Assembly (NCBI GenBank): GCA_001792895.1
Contig: MARA01000032.1
Span: 310,001 to 374,000, forward strand
From: Lentinus brumalis
Lineage: Eukaryota > Basidiomycota > Agaricomycetes > Polyporales > Polyporaceae
DNA length: 64,000 nt
Reading direction: 5' to 3'
In this document: one piece after another, positions 34,837 through 43,570 of the stretch
How positions within the stretch are numbered: position 1 is the stretch's first letter
Layout: each line of letters opens with the position of its first letter
Program-made: the position numbers and the translations under genes
The notes under the pieces: model-generated
What the model was told of the DNA's origin: nothing
Databases searched by the model: none
The model's input: only the letters and a program-made list of their open reading frames with translations

Positions 34837-36774
34837 TCACTCCTGTTGGTACGTCAAGCCAACAACCACGTCACCAGCATCGTTGAAAGCAGGGTCCTTC
34901 ATGAAGAAGGTTCCTCCGCCAGGGAAGACGAACTGCGAGTGATTCTTGAACGCCTTGGCGACGTCATCCACTAGATCCAACTTCCCCATGACACCGTCCA
35001 AGTGCGCCTTCGCGTTCGCAGAGAGTTCCGAGTCCGACTGCACCTCGAAATGTCCGTAGTTACTGTCCTTCTTCATGGTGACCGACGTCTTCGGGGGAGA
35101 GTAGCTCGCTGCGACGCTGACCCCCAGCGCACCTTTGGAGACGGAGGTAAGCGTGAAGACGAAGCCCCACTGCACTGTCGCGTCGATCGTGCACACGTCG
35201 TCTTCCGATGCACCGGACTCTATGATGATATGGTTCTCGCGCCAGACGTGCGTGTTCGCGGAGAAGTTGATCGCGTTGTTCTCCGTGTCCAGCTCGACCG
35301 TGACCTGAGTGTCGTTCTTGTGCTTGTAGGGACGGAAGGGATCGTCGCTCGAGTCAGGGTGGTTCCAGTCCCACGTCTGGATCGTCGACGTCGCCTGCGA
35401 AGTCCACGCGAGAGCGCTGTCCGGTGGCTCGGAGTCCGTAAGCGACCACGGGAGGTCAGCGTCACCGATGGTCGAGTCCTGGTTGTCGATCGCCCAGGCG
35501 ACACGATTGAGCATGTCGAGCGCCATGCGGTTCAGGAACGTCGCGCGGCCGACGAAGAACGCGTCCCAGAAGACCGACTTCGCGATGACCATGCAGCCAC
35601 CCTCGCGCGGACCAGGCGGCGAGGACGGCGGCTGAACCCAGTTCCACTCCCAATCAATGACGGTGTGCGGGGCGGTGCGGTTCTGGGTCATCTCGAGGAA
35701 GAGGAAGCAATCGAGGCCGCCCGGGGGCACCTTCTTGGGCAGGTCGCCCTGGTAGGCCATCGTCTGGAACTGGACGGACGTGGGTGGGAAGGAGGGAGCG
35801 ATGGGGTTCGCGACCGACGGGTCGGGCACGGTCACGGCGTAACCGAGAATGTTATGGTCCGTCGAGAGCTCGAGCTCCTTGAGGTAGATGCGGATGAACG
35901 ACCCGATCTTGTCGTCTCGCTCCGGGTCTTGCCCCAGCGGGACCTCAAGACCGGGAGTCTTGGACAGCTCCGGGTCAAAGGCCATGAGATCTGCGGTGGT
36001 GAAGTCCATGAGGAGCTGGCTGACGCTATATGATCCAGGGACGAGGATCTTGGCCTTGATCTCGGGCGGCACATTGTCCAGGACGTTGAGGCCGAGATTG
36101 ACGGTGAACGCGAGCGTCCACCCGTCTATGGAGACTGTATGCGGAATGACGACGGGTTTGCCGCCTACTACCTTGATGGTGTAGTACGTGAAAGAGCCGG
36201 AGACGAAGTGGAGGGAGAAGAAGCATTGGAACGGCTCATATTGGACTAAAAGATTCACGGTCGGAGGGGTCATGATGCCAGTCATGGTCTCGCCGTCATC
36301 GATCGTCGCGCTGAACTTGAGCGAACTCGGATCGAGCGAGAAGCGAGCGTCGAGACTGGCGTTGATCTGGTCCTGAGACACAGCGACGGCCTGGTCAAAG
36401 CCTTGGAGCGGTGACACGGTGGACCTACATTGACACCTGGGTGAGCCGGACGTTGAGTACAAATACATGTCGAATGGCACGTACTCAAGCCGGTTCTGAG
36501 GCACAGCGATGGCCTGGTCAACGTATTGGAACGGTGACATGGTGAAACTACAGTGAGTGTTAAGGTGAGCGCGACGTTGCGAAGTACAGCTGTATGGCGA
36601 CATACTTGAGCTGGTCCTGCGGCACAATGACGGCGCCTTGGAGAGGTGACATAGTGAATCTGCAGTGATCGCGTAGGTGAGCTCGCCATTACGAAGTACA
36701 TGTTGAGTTGCGACGTACTTGAGCTGGCCCTGAGGCACACCGACGACCCGGTCAAGACCTTGGAGAGGTGACAT
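34837..36774 (-). CDS. Gene A': paralogue of gene A with a 5' mini-exon array
   Basis: Predicted coding exons: 36774-36719, 36659-36606, 36547-36485 and 36424-34837, totalling 1761 nt (586 aa) in frame. The last exon is very close to gene A throughout (DARFSLDPSSLKFSATIDDG, GWTLAFTVNLGLNVLDNVP, FVFPGGGTFFMKDPAFNDAG) and intact where A has a gap. Three small exons before it each encode a repeat: MSPLQGLDRVVGVPQGQL, MSPLQGAVIVPQDQL and MSPFQYVDQAIAVPQNRL; the main exon opens STVSPLQGFDQAVAVSQDQ with GTG where A has ATG. All mini-exons start seven nt before the ATG/GTG and end in phase 2, so any can be kept or skipped. The unspliced frame is also open by chance, but it garbles the second repeat. 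Function unknown. Confidence 0.75.
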   Translation of the reverse strand: MSPLQGLDRVVGVPQGQLKYVATQHVLRNGELTYAITADSLCHLSKAPSLCRRTSSSMSPYSCTSQRRAHLNTHCSFTMSPFQYVDQAIAVPQNRLEYVPFDMYLYSTSGSPRCQCRSTVSPLQGFDQAVAVSQDQINASLDARFSLDPSSLKFSATIDDGETMTGIMTPPTVNLLVQYEPFQCFFSLHFVSGSFTYYTIKVVGGKPVVIPHTVSIDGWTLAFTVNLGLNVLDNVPPEIKAKILVPGSYSVSQLLMDFTTADLMAFDPELSKTPGLEVPLGQDPERDDKIGSFIRIYLKELELSTDHNILGYAVTVPDPSVANPIAPSFPPTSVQFQTMAYQGDLPKKVPPGGLDCFLFLEMTQNRTAPHTVIDWEWNWVQPPSSPPGPREGGCMVIAKSVFWDAFFVGRATFLNRMALDMLNRVAWAIDNQDSTIGDADLPWSLTDSEPPDSALAWTSQATSTIQTWDWNHPDSSDDPFRPYKHKNDTQVTVELDTENNAINFSANTHVWRENHIIIESGASEDDVCTIDATVQWGFVFTLTSVSKGALGVSVAASYSPPKTSVTMKKDSNYGHFEVQSDSELSANAKAHLDGVMGKLDLVDDVAKAFKNHSQFVFPGGGTFFMKDPAFNDAGDVVVGLTYQQE

Positions 36775-36840
36775 GCTGTACCTTCAGCGATCTCGTCAGT
36801 GAGCTCGACGTTGTACAGTATAGGTTGAGTAGCGACGTAC
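36425..36840 (-). repeat. Tandem array of N-terminal mini-exons and introns
   Basis: Units of about 112-123 bp: exons 36781-36719, 36659-36606, 36547-36485 and the start of 36424-, separated by introns of 59, 58 and 60 nt; a fourth similar intron (36840-36782, 59 nt) follows a non-coding leader. Donors are GTACGT, GTATGT, GTACGT and GTACGT. Introns share words such as GTACGTCGCAACTCAAC and GCGAGCTCAC. The array is absent from gene A, which has one leader intron and one such exon. Confidence 0.8.
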
Positions 36841-36897
36841 GACGGATGTGCGTGTCTGGTGTGGGGGATAGTGCAGAATGGGGCGAGATCAACAGTT

Positions 36898-36906
36898 CCT
36901 TTTATG
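36898..36906 (-). promoter_or_regulatory. TATA-like element of gene A'
   Basis: On the minus strand GCATAAAAGG lies about 57 nt before the leader donor at 36840. There is no ATG between it and the first mini-exon, so the ATG at 36774 would be the first start codon in the spliced message. Confidence 0.4.
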
Positions 36907-37765
36907 CTCTTCAATGCGTCGCCAGCATTTTACGGGCCGTGAAGTTGTCTCGAGATCCGCACCCTTCGCACATCGCTCGACACTTCTCCTAAAAAAGATT
37001 ACTGGACGCACTGGCATGTATGCCGATGTCAGCGCGATGAGCGGTATCCCTAAGGAAGATTAGCACGCACCGACGAAGCCTAGCGGTCCTTCTCGGCCTC
37101 GGTACAAGGCCCCAACTCGCTACGTGGTACATCGGGTGGAAGCAAACCCCGTGCCCTCACTTCAGTCCGGCTTTACCGTACGACTCTACGAGATATTCAC
37201 GGTCCGAACCAGCTTCTCTGCGCTGAGCCGACCCGAGCAGTGGTCGCAGCACGTCGATGACTTGCTGATCTATCAAAAGCCCCTGCGTTTACGCCTCCGC
37301 TGCGGCGCAAGCAGATAGTACCGTGACAATATAAGTTCAATCAAAGTCGCGCCCTCTCTCGGAGCATGGAGGACTTACCAGGAAAGGTTTCACCACTGTA
37401 AGGAAGCGATGGTGATCATCTTCGTATACGCCTGCGCGGCCAGCTTGTATAATCAGTAGATGGTCCGAGACACCAACAGGAATGTCGTTGAGGAGCGGGC
37501 GTCGCCCGAGGAAAGTTGCGTGAACAGCTCCTTCCCTCTAACTATACGCCATACTGTTCAAGAAACATTCTTCGCTGTATTAGGCGAATGTATCGGAGCG
37601 TAGAAGTAAGGTACAAAGATGCTGCTCAATGTAAGACGTGAGCATCCTGGGAGGGCGCGAGCCGAGCATGAAGATATCAAGGTTGGCAAGCGTCATTGAG
37701 AGCGAGCGGGGATGGGACAAGGATGGGAGCGCCATTACTAACTCGACGATATAGGAGAGGGGCTT
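36907..37765. other. Intergenic, no supported gene
   Basis: 860 bp between the A' promoter and the 3' end of the HMG-box gene. Nothing beyond short, unsupported frames. Confidence 0.45.
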
Positions 37766-38856
37766 CTAAGCATCGACAGACTGCTCGGCCTTGTATTCCT
37801 CCATAATCTTCTTGGACTTATCTACATAACGCTGCTCGGATGTGCCCAGTCAGTCATTGAAATAGGAAGCATCCAAGCAGTTGGCACGTACCTGCTTATC
37901 CTCCGCAGGCAGCTCATGCCACATCTTACCAATCAGTCTGGCCCGCTGGAGCATGGCTTCCTTCGACGGCAAGCTGGGGTCGACTGCAACGCTGTCGCGC
38001 ACGTCCAACATGTACCTACGAGGCCGTTACAACCGGACTCGATCTCTGACAAAAGATGACGCACAGCATATATGAACTCAAGGGCCGTTTAGGACGAAGA
38101 TGAGCAGGTTGGCGTATAGCGGGCTTGTTTTGAGCCTTGCGCTGCACGTTGATGGCGCGTAGGATACGCGGGTCGGTCTTCCCGTACCACTCCTCCTGAG
38201 CCTTCGCGAATTGCTCCTTGAGAGACTCCGCTCGCTCGGTGTACGCCTATCACACAAACGAGTTGATAAGAGCCAGCGCGTACGCATCGGGAGGACATGC
38301 ATACCTGCTTCTCCGAGTCGCCCAACTGCTTCCAACGCGCCGAAATCTCCGAAGACCTTTCGGCAAAGTTGCCAGTCGGCGCACCATCCTTGTACTGGTC
38401 CTGCACAAAAAGACTGTAGGGCGACATAGGCTTGATCGGGGGCTCCTCCGCCTTCTTCACCTTCACCGCTGCAGTGCGACTCAGGCTCAACCAGCCTCAC
38501 AGAAAGCGCAGTGACGTACACTTCAGGCCGTCTTTGAAACGAGCCTCCGGGTCGTTCGAATCACGTTTCGAAGACCTAGCAGCCTTCTTGGCGGGCTTCT
38601 TCTTCGTCGTAGGGGCTTTCTTTGTCGCAGAGGCTTTCTTTGCTGCAGTGGTCTTCGTGGTCTTCTTTGCCGTCGTCTTGGACTTGGGCTTGGTCGCCCC
38701 TTCCTTCGCCGCAGGTTCGGACACATGCGCGGTCGTCAAGAACGTCCGCGCGACCATGTGCTGGCGAGCACCCTGCGCGACACGCAGCCCAACAACGGCC
38801 GCAACATTGAGAGCGAGCGGACGCGGTAAAACGCGTGTGCAGAGGCGAGCAATCAT
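37766..38856 (-). CDS. Two-HMG-box DNA-binding protein, probably mitochondrial (Abf2/TFAM-like)
   Basis: Exons 38856-38520, 38468-38305, 38246-38065, 38015-37892 and 37831-37766 give 873 nt (290 aa) in frame. The N-terminus MIARLCTRVLPRPLALNVAA is Arg-rich and lacks acids, like a mitochondrial presequence. A long Lys/Ala/Thr-rich linker follows (KTTAKKTTKTTAAKKAS). HMG box 1: PPIKPMSPYSLFVQDQY ... ERSSEISARWKQLGDSEKQ. HMG box 2: LRPKRPLSSYMLYMLDVRD ... ARLIGKMWHELPAEDKQRYV. Two boxes with a presequence fit mitochondrial DNA packaging and transcription factors; a nuclear HMGB protein is the alternative. It is divergent from the complex I gene NDUFA2, and its first 19 codons lie inside the large tandem repeat. 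Confidence 0.83.
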
Positions 38857-39011
38857 CAGGAGTAGTTGGATGTTGGATGTTGAGAGCCAACCGACGCGAC
38901 CCGCGGCATTTAAGGTTGGAATGCCCAGTAAGTAACTAGTTCTAATGACGCAATAAACAATGGATTAATCCCCTGCCGCCCAAGGCGCTCAGCAGCTTGT
39001 CCTCCGCCACC
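38857..39011. promoter_or_regulatory. Bidirectional promoter of the HMG-box gene and NDUFA2
   Basis: Only 155 bp separate the two divergent start codons. The region contains an AT-rich block (TTAAATGCC on the minus strand near 38908-38916; CAATAAACAATGGATTAATC at 38950-38969). Copies 2 and 3 of the tandem repeat keep most of it but lack about 13 bp around 38909-38921. Confidence 0.5.
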
Positions 39012-39396
39012 ATGTCGTCTTTCGCGAAAGCCTTGTCCCCTGCTGTCAGGGAAATACGGATTCTGTGCTGCCAGACAGGTCCTGCGTCGGCGGGTGCACG
39101 GTGAGCCAGGCCCAGTTTCTCGAAACAGACTCGGGTTAACGTGTTGTAGGCAATTCATCACCTCCCACTATCCGACGCTCAAGCAACACAACCCCGACCT
39201 CCCTATCCTCATTCGTCAGGCGAAGGGAACTCCTGCGAGGGTGTTTGCGAGATTTGGTGCGTTTGATACTGCTCATACAATACGCGTTGCTGACTGAAGT
39301 CCCGCAGACAAGGGATTGGAGAAGCACGTCGAGGTCGAGGGTCTTTCCTCCTCAGACGTCGCGTCGCGGATCTCACAGCTGTTGGGCTCCTCATGA
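39012..39396 (+). CDS. NDUFA2: NADH:ubiquinone oxidoreductase subunit NDUFA2/B8 (copy 1)
   Basis: Exons 39012-39100, 39150-39256 and 39308-39396 give 285 nt (94 aa) in frame with two GT-AG introns (49 and 51 nt). It is a small accessory subunit of mitochondrial complex I with a thioredoxin-like fold. Sequence: MSSFAKALSPAVREIRILCC, QTGPASAGARQFITSHYP, HNPDLPILIRQAKGTPARVF, then LEKHVEVEGLSSSDV and SRISQLLGSS. The CCQTGPASAG segment and NPDLPILIR are family hallmarks. The start is in strong context (CCGCCACCATGTC). No single open frame shows the protein because the exons are short. It is divergent from the HMG-box gene. Confidence 0.92.
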
Positions 39397-39496
39397 TCCG
39401 CTTGTACTTTGATGCAATTGCACGTCCTTCAGTAGACTCCTTTGGGCAGTCTCCAGACATCTCAAGTCGCGTTTGATACTACCAGTGGATGAAGGT

Positions 39497-39776
39497 AGGT
39501 CCTCAAACAGAGGGAGGTCAAGGTCGCCGTTGCGGTCGCGGGGCGACGGCTCCGTTGGCAATATCAAGAGTCAGACGGAGAGGCTATAGAACGTCGCGGA
39601 AGAGTTGGCAGCCCTCGAAGTGGGCTTGGGAACGATGACACGCCAGCAGCTTGAGCAGGGCGAAAGGTACGTCAGTCCTCATACTACCCATCACGTTCTG
39701 ACTCCATGACTATAGTCAGGTCCTTGGTACCAAATGGCAAATGGATTTGTCAGGCGCCATCCTACATTGACCACCG
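39497..39776 (+). pseudogene. Coding-like remnant between NDUFA2 and the dehydrogenase (also in copies 2 and 3)
   Basis: One frame reads GDGSVGNIKSQTERL, a TAG at 39587-39589, then NVAEELAALEVGLGTMTRQQ and LEQGE, followed by a perfect 49-nt intron (GTACGT at 39667 to ATAG at 39715), then SQVLGTKWQMDLSGAIL and a stop. Either the TAG is a real nonsense change or it is the end of an intron whose donor is at about 39497 (GTAGGT here, GTACGT in copies 2 and 3). Equivalent positions are about 48513-48790 and 57506-57783. No family recognised; no complete gene can be built. Confidence 0.35.
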
Positions 39777-39956
39777 ACCGACTGCGTCAACCGGTGCCGC
39801 CGTGCCGCAAGTCGCCGAAATCCATCAAGCTTCTCTGTCCAGGTTTACTTCAGCAAGGCCTTCCTGATATGGATCTCCTGAGGGTCGTCAGAGCAACTCT
39901 TCTGCAATCCACCACCACCCCAAGCTTCAACTTATTCGCACTCCCACGCAGGTCTC

Positions 39957-41146
39957 ATGCAGCTCGTCTGGTTCATCACAGGTATGTTTCGAGGTTCATA
40001 CGAAGCCGCATTGCTGAAGTTCCTCCTCAGGAGCATCCTCTGGGTTGGGATTTGCTCTCACCCAGCAGATCCTCGCGCGCGGCGACCGAGTCGTAGCGAC
40101 AGCGCGCAACCCGAGGGCGCTGGACGCTCTCCTCTCCCACCCAGACACAGACAAGTCTCGTATACACGTCCTCAAGCTGGATATTACATCGTCCTTCGTC
40201 ACCCTCCAGGAGACCGCACAGCAAGCAGTCGAGAAATGGGGCCGTGTCGATGTTCTCGTCAACAACGCCGGCATTGGCGGTGAAGTCGGCGCGAGCGAAG
40301 AGCTTGGGTGAGTCGCCAGCGTGTCTTGCTGCGCCCCAATGTGCTGACCGGGCTGCCCAGAGTGGACTGGCTGATGCACGTGATGAAGACGAACTACGCT
40401 GGGACCGTGAATGTCACCAACGCCCTGCTTCCTCACATGCGTTCGCAGCGCGCGGGGACGGTCGTTCTTCTTGGAAGCCGGTCGGCGTACCGGAATGAGT
40501 TTCTTGTGAGTTGTGGATTTACCTCTGCTCCGTCGGTTGTCTGACGATCTGCAGGGACCTGGTACGTTCCCAGTAACCTTTCACTGCGCAACAGCTTAAC
40601 TGTTCCTTAGTTGCCTATGCTGCTTCGAAGGCAGCCGTGCATTGTACGTGTCTTGAGCTCAGCCTCGCGAATGATCTCTGATCTCTTGACAGCGTACGGT
40701 GAGACGCTCTCCGCGGAGGTAGCCCCCTTCAACATCCGCGTTACGGTCGTCGTCCCGGCACCTTCGACACGCCCCTCGCCCACCCAATCATCGGCACGCC
40801 CATCGCGGACTACGACTCTGCGCGCGCGGTGCTGCGCCAACGCGTCGAGGCAGCGAAGAACATGCCCAACAAGGGTGACCCTACCAAGGGCATGGACGCA
40901 CTCATGGACGCAGTGCGTGGAGACGGGCGCGCGGCGGGCAAGGCTGGGTTGCCGCTGTGGCTGTTCCTGGGCAGCGACTGTATTGCGGATATCAAGGGCC
41001 GGGCGGACAGGCTGAGAGGCGTCGCGGAGGAGTGGGCTGCCGGCTGCGTGAGAGGCGGTGGTTCGAATGCCTTGTCTTGTATGTTGTGTATGAACATATA
41101 TTTGTTGCAGACACGTCCTTGTTCGCAGCGCTTGTACTGCACGTAG
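39957..41146 (+). CDS. Short-chain dehydrogenase/reductase with a 7-nt exon (copy 1, one-base gap)
   Basis: Exons 39957-39981, 40031-40307, 40361-40505, 40555-40561 (7 nt), 40611-40643 and 40693-41146. Classical SDR motifs: VWFITGASSGLGFALT (dinucleotide-binding TGxxxGxG), VLKLDIT, DVLVNNAGIGG (NNAG), GTVVLLGSRSAYR (catalytic Ser) and GPVAYAASKAAVHSYGE (catalytic YxxxK). The protein is probably a cytosolic NAD(P)(H)-dependent oxidoreductase of about 290 aa; the substrate is unknown. Near 40757 (CCCGGCACC against CCCTGGCACC in copy 3) one base is missing, breaking the frame between TVVVP and TFDTPLAHP. The C-terminal reading GLPLWLFLGSDCIADIKGR is open, with an optional intron before the stop at 41144. 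Confidence 0.8.
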
Positions 41147-41225
41147 CCGATATCGATGACTGGATGCATGTTGCACACTGCATATGGTGTGCATCTCCCA
41201 GATCAATCGAGTGCCTCAGTCGCGT

Positions 41226-41415
41226 TCATAGCCAGTGATCACTGATTATACGTGTTCATAGCGAGTGTTCATACGTGTTCATAGCCGTGTCGTGCTCATA
41301 GCCAGTGTTCATCGTCATGTCTTGCTCCTGTTTACAGCCAGTCCTCTTTTCATACGTGTTCATAGCCGTGTCGTGCTCATAGCCAGTGTCGTGTTCGTAG
41401 CCAGTCCTCTTAGTG
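41226..41415 (+). repeat. TGTTCATAGCC minisatellite (copy 1)
   Basis: Degenerate tandem units of TTCATAGCCAGTG / TTCATAGCCGTGTCGTGC type, about 190 bp, starting just after the dehydrogenase. Equivalent arrays lie at about 50234-50415 and 59239-59425. Copy 2 is several bases shorter at three places. Confidence 0.75.
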
Positions 41416-41419
41416 ATGT

Positions 41420-43570
41420 ACTGCGTTTTGTTTATGGCCGTCTCTTGCAGCTGGACTGGGCAGCCGTGATTCGTAGATGCCTGGCGAAGAGACTCAGTAG
41501 AGGAGGAGAAGGAGGTTGGCGGTTAAGAGCCGCGGCGTGGTGTGAGGACGCATGTTCTAGTCATTGCATGTATCTACTACACGAAGAAGTACTACTTATA
41601 CATGGCTACTAGAGAGCACACAAACGGAACACCGGGAAATCGTAGCGACGCACTTTCTACGAGCGCTTAGGTTACTAAAACGGGAAGCCACACCGGCGTA
41701 AGACTGCCGCCGCTTGATCTCCGCCGGCTGCCAATCTCCTGCATTCTCCTTGGACAGTGCTTGAGCGCTGAGCCTGGGGCTCCAACTCGCTTGCCGCAGA
41801 GCTGCAGTCTTCGACGAGGTCATCAGTCATTGCACGCACAGCGCGCTGAGCGTGGCGTCCGGTATGCAGAGCTCCCCGGAACGTCTGAAACAGCACCTCA
41901 AAACACGCCCGGGAGAGTCCAGATAAGCCCGGCCACACATGACGCCGCTCAGAGCATACCTACTCCCGGGCTAGACATGCGATGACATCACTCTCGCGAG
42001 CATGTGGGACAGCGGAGACAAAAGCTTCGTCCCGGAGCTGCCTTCTGCGTACGCTTGTAACAGCAAATATAGAAGTTGTGCGGTCGGTAAGTCATTGTAA
42101 CTCGGTACAAGCAGAGCAGTAAAACGTACCGAGAATCCCCAGGGTTGCGGAGTAAACACGACGGTGTACAGCCAAGAGACGGCCACGCGGGAGCTGCTTC
42201 ACGCAGCGTGACAACATTCTGCATCGCTTCTGAGCGAAGTCTATAGAAACTGTACGTCAGCCTCCAGGTAAGTCATTGAAGCGTGGTACATGCTGAGCAG
42301 CAATACATACCGAGAAGGCTTTGGTTCGCCTGGCGACATGTGCCCAGCACGGGAGCTACGATAGCATGACGAAGGCCTATGGCCGAGGTACAAGCCGGAG
42401 CTTCGACGGCGCCCGGGAGAAGTCAAGCCGCAGGATAGCGTCTGCCGAGAGATCTTGCACGTCGCATCTTGTACAGGAGAAAGCGAGATCTCTGCGGATT
42501 GCGAGTGGGTGGATAAGTAGGGTGTGTCTGCGTGTGTCTTGGCTTGACTATGACGGCAGCTGTGGCGAGCGAGGGCCTGGGAGAAGGGACACCGCGGGCT
42601 GCACCTGCGCGACGCTGCGACCGTCCGGGAGTAGTGGAGTCGCGGGATGCGGCTGGGAACCGTCTGCGGGGAGCTGGTGCATGCCGCATTATGGAGACCG
42701 GGGGACAAAATACCTCAGCGGAGGGCGGGAGAGCCCGAGTGCACGGGAGATGGTGTGTCTGCATTCGTGTGGATCGCTGCGACGGCGGGCGAGGAGCCGG
42801 AAGGCGACAGTATGCCGCGGGCCGCACCGTGACCCCGGAGCGCAGAACTGTGAGACACTGCGACTGTCTGGGAGATGTTGCTTGTTACATCTTGTGGGTG
42901 GGAGCAAATCGAACCCTGCGAGGCGGTGCTAGAACGCTCGGACGAGCAGAATGCGACGCGGCTGCCAGTGCGTGACGCTGCACCCAGGATGGGGCGAAGG
43001 CGGCGGGAGCGGAGCCGTGTGCACGCTCGCGACGTGTCGAGGGTTGAGCTTGCAGTGCATGCCTAACGACATACGAAACGGCTGTCAGCACGAGCAGGGA
43101 CTCGGGAGCCATGCGGAGGAGACTCGAACGCACCGACGGGTCCTCTCTCTCCATCCGAGTTGCTTGAGTACGCGTGGTGCCAACTGCACCGGAGGAAGCC
43201 TGGGAGCTCGTCTGGGAGGTGGCTCAAAGGACAGCGAGTGGGAGGACGGCGAATGGAGGATGCAACAGAGAGACAGAGAGGACGTCGGCAGCTGGGAGGG
43301 CATGCAGATGAAGGGGGAGAGGGGAGACGGCAGGCTCTCGGAGGGCGCACCATATATCATTCTCGCTGCTCATTCGGATTCCCAGGGTCGCAGACGGCAA
43401 TGGCCGCCGTTCCGCGATGTATGTTGTGATCCCATGTTGGACGACTCCGTCCGTGAGGTTGAATGCTGAGTTCAGAGTTCTCAGCCAATGCGCCGGCCAA
43501 CTCGTCCTGGCGAGCAATCGGCTCCCGGACTAGGCGCAACTCACCGCCTTCGGACGTTTCCATGTCATTG
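41420..43570. other. Unassigned part of the repeat unit
   Basis: No recognisable gene. A segment occurs twice in diverged form: GGTAAGTCATTG..GGTACA..GAGCAG..ACCGAGAA at about 42086-42140 and 42266-42320. A minus-strand frame ending at 41678 (VLRRCGFPF) is open for 86 codons without a start. The same sequence recurs in copies 2 (50425-52566) and 3 (59435-61580). Confidence 0.4.

Noticed and set aside
34837..36774. A' as a single unspliced 645-codon protein
   Set aside because: It is open by chance, but the second MSPLQG repeat would be read in another frame and well-formed donors and acceptors would be ignored; the spliced model keeps every repeat in frame.
36282..36914. Long minus-strand open frame over the A' 5' region
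   Set aside because: It is a shadow frame running through leader, mini-exons and introns; it changes register against the MSPLQG repeats and has no protein-like pattern of its own.
41060..41085. Possible tRNA T-arm (GGTTCGAATGCC)
   Set aside because: No acceptor stem, D-arm or anticodon arm can be built around it; it belongs to the dehydrogenase 3' end and recurs only because the repeat unit recurs.
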